Of a stretch of DNA of 6,634 nt, positions 5,505 to 6,634 are shown piece after piece (positions within the stretch are counted from its first letter, which is position 1; every line of letters starts with the position of its first letter). Position numbers and translations under genes: made by a program. This DNA is from Thiohalobacter sp. (GTDB lineage Bacteria > Pseudomonadota > Gammaproteobacteria > Thiohalobacterales > Thiohalobacteraceae): assembly GCA_027030825.1 (NCBI GenBank), contig JALVEM010000539.1, positions 1-6,634 on the forward strand, in the 5' to 3' direction. The notes under the pieces were generated by a model that searched no databases, was not told the origin of the DNA, and saw only the letters and a program-made list of their open reading frames with translations.

Positions 5505-6634
5505 AGATACGTATAACCCCCAAGCCCCTCCTCCAGCCGTCGCAGCAGATCGCGACGCCGGTCCTCGGGCAGGCCCGCCAGCCGCTCGCCGTAGCGCGCG
5601 GCCATGGCGTCCACGTCGTAGTGCACATAGGCGAGCAGCTCGTCGACGGCATCGCCGCACTCGGGCGGGCCGAGCCGGTATTCGCCGGCCTGCGCGTCCC
5701 AGACCACGTCGACGGCGTCGGTGTCCCCGAACAGGTTGTGCAGGTCCCCGAGAATCTCCTGATAGGCGCCCACCATGAAGACGCCGAGCAGGTAGGTCTC
5801 GCCCCGCCGCCAGGGATGGACCGGCAGCGTCGACTGCACGCGACCCTCGACGGGATAGGCCGGGATCCGGCCGTCGGAGTCGCAGGTGAGATCCTGCAGA
5901 ATGGCGCGGCGGGTAGGCGGGTCGTCGAGCCGGTGCAGGGGCACCACCGGGAACACCTGCCGCAGCGCCCAGACGTCAGGCAACGACTGGAAGACGGAGA
6001 GGTTGACGAAATACTTGTCGGCCAGCAGGGCGTCGAGCGATTCGCGGATCTCGCGGGCCTGCGGTTCCCGCGCATCCAGCAGGGGACGGATGCGATGCGC
6101 GAGCGCGAGAAACAGGTGCTCGGCACGGGCGCGGGCGGCCAACGCTCCCTCGCCTTCCAGAAAGCGCGCCTGCATCCGCTCGCGCCAGTAGAGGGCGTCG
6201 TGCCAGACCTCCAGCGCATTGTCCGCCGCCACCCGTTCCAGCAGCACGCGCAGCTCCGTCAGGGGCGCGGGTTCATCCGGCGCCGCCTCCGGCACCGGCC
6301 CCGTGCCGGGGGCCGGTTCCACATCGACCACCGGCACCATGAGCAGCGCATGATGGGCGGTCATCGCCCGGCCGGACTCGGTGACGATGTCGGGGGCCTC
6401 CAGCCCGGCTTCGTCCGCAGCACGCCCCAGGATGCCGACGATGGCATCGGCGTAGGCGGGAAGGTCGTAGTTGACGGAGCAGTCGCTGCGCGACCGGGTG
6501 CCCTCGTAATCGACCCCCAGCCCGCCCCCGACGTCGATGTCCGTGATCGGCGCACCCAGTTCACGCAATGCCACCCAGAGCCGGGCGATCTCGGTGACGC
6601 CCGTGCGGATGTCGCGCAGATTGGCAACCTGGGA
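5498..6634 (-). CDS. speA: Biosynthetic arginine decarboxylase, C-terminal 378 residues, 5' end outside window
   Basis: SpeA is a PLP-dependent enzyme that converts arginine to agmatine, the first step of the agmatine route to putrescine. The frame is open from the right edge of the window to TGA at 5498; the visible part starts SQVANLRDIRTGVTEIARLW, so the true start is upstream and the in-frame GTG at 6574 is internal. DVGGGLGVDYEGT (34-46 of the fragment) is the glycine-rich phosphate-binding loop of the alanine-racemase-fold decarboxylases, followed by VTESGRAMTAHHA (84-96). The C-terminal part has DKYFVNLSVFQSLPDVWA (206-223), LTCDSDGRIP (249-258) with the active-site cysteine motif CDSDG, and GVFMVGAYQEILGDLHNLFGD (284-304). 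All fit SpeA rather than the short DABA or ornithine decarboxylases. Family length is about 630-660 residues, so roughly 260-280 N-terminal residues, including the PLP lysine, are missing from view. Nothing suggests that the gene is broken. The AF1514-like gene follows closely. Confidence 0.95.
   Translation of the reverse strand, partial: SQVANLRDIRTGVTEIARLWVALRELGAPITDIDVGGGLGVDYEGTRSRSDCSVNYDLPAYADAIVGILGRAADEAGLEAPDIVTESGRAMTAHHALLMVPVVDVEPAPGTGPVPEAAPDEPAPLTELRVLLERVAADNALEVWHDALYWRERMQARFLEGEGALAARARAEHLFLALAHRIRPLLDAREPQAREIRESLDALLADKYFVNLSVFQSLPDVWALRQVFPVVPLHRLDDPPTRRAILQDLTCDSDGRIPAYPVEGRVQSTLPVHPWRRGETYLLGVFMVGAYQEILGDLHNLFGDTDAVDVVWDAQAGEYRLGPPECGDAVDELLAYVHYDVDAMAARYGERLAGLPEDRRRDLLRRLEEGLGGYTYLE

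Noticed and set aside
5491..6219. A 242-codon minus-strand open frame overlapping speA.
   Set aside because: The overlapping SpeA frame has clear family motifs throughout; this one is an Arg/Ser/Pro-rich out-of-frame reading.

Overview
The window comes from a high-GC bacterium, most likely a gammaproteobacterium of the Chromatiales/Ectothiorhodospiraceae type. The grounds are the strong G/C bias at third codon positions and the gene set: biosynthetic arginine decarboxylase, NnrS, an EutQ-like cupin and an AF1514-type small protein. The taxonomic placement is inference. All assigned genes are on the minus strand except one small plus-strand gene. No tRNA, rRNA, insertion sequence, CRISPR array or phage gene was seen.

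From right to left, in the direction of most transcription, the window opens with the C-terminal 378 codons of speA (5498-6634, 5' end outside the window). A 33-bp gap carrying a tandem 7-bp repeat leads to a 115-residue AF1514/DUF5619-like protein (5117-5464). After 63 bp comes a 734-residue composite membrane protein (2849-5053). It has an L7/L12-like N-terminal domain, six to seven membrane segments, a beta-rich region and C-terminal TPRs. These three genes are co-oriented and closely spaced, so they may form one transcription unit.

A 173-bp non-coding gap (2676-2848) holds a long interrupted hairpin. It is followed by a 367-residue lipoprotein of unknown function (1572-2675). A 12-bp perfect GC-rich stem sits just after its stop codon, and a 90-residue cupin follows (1197-1469).

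The cupin gene is tail-to-tail with the only plus-strand gene, a 74-residue protein with four cysteines (969-1193). Three bases separate the two stop codons. The small gene is divergent from an NnrS-family membrane protein (1-858, C-terminus outside the window). They share a 110-bp AT-rich intergenic region, the most likely regulatory region in the left half.

Functionally the right part points to polyamine biosynthesis (arginine to agmatine) and the left edge to a nitric-oxide or heme-copper related membrane protein. The middle is envelope proteins of unknown role. I found no clear new multi-gene system. The least explained items are the composite membrane/TPR protein, the AF1514-like gene beside speA, the four-cysteine protein opposite nnrS and the hairpin at 2744-2780.
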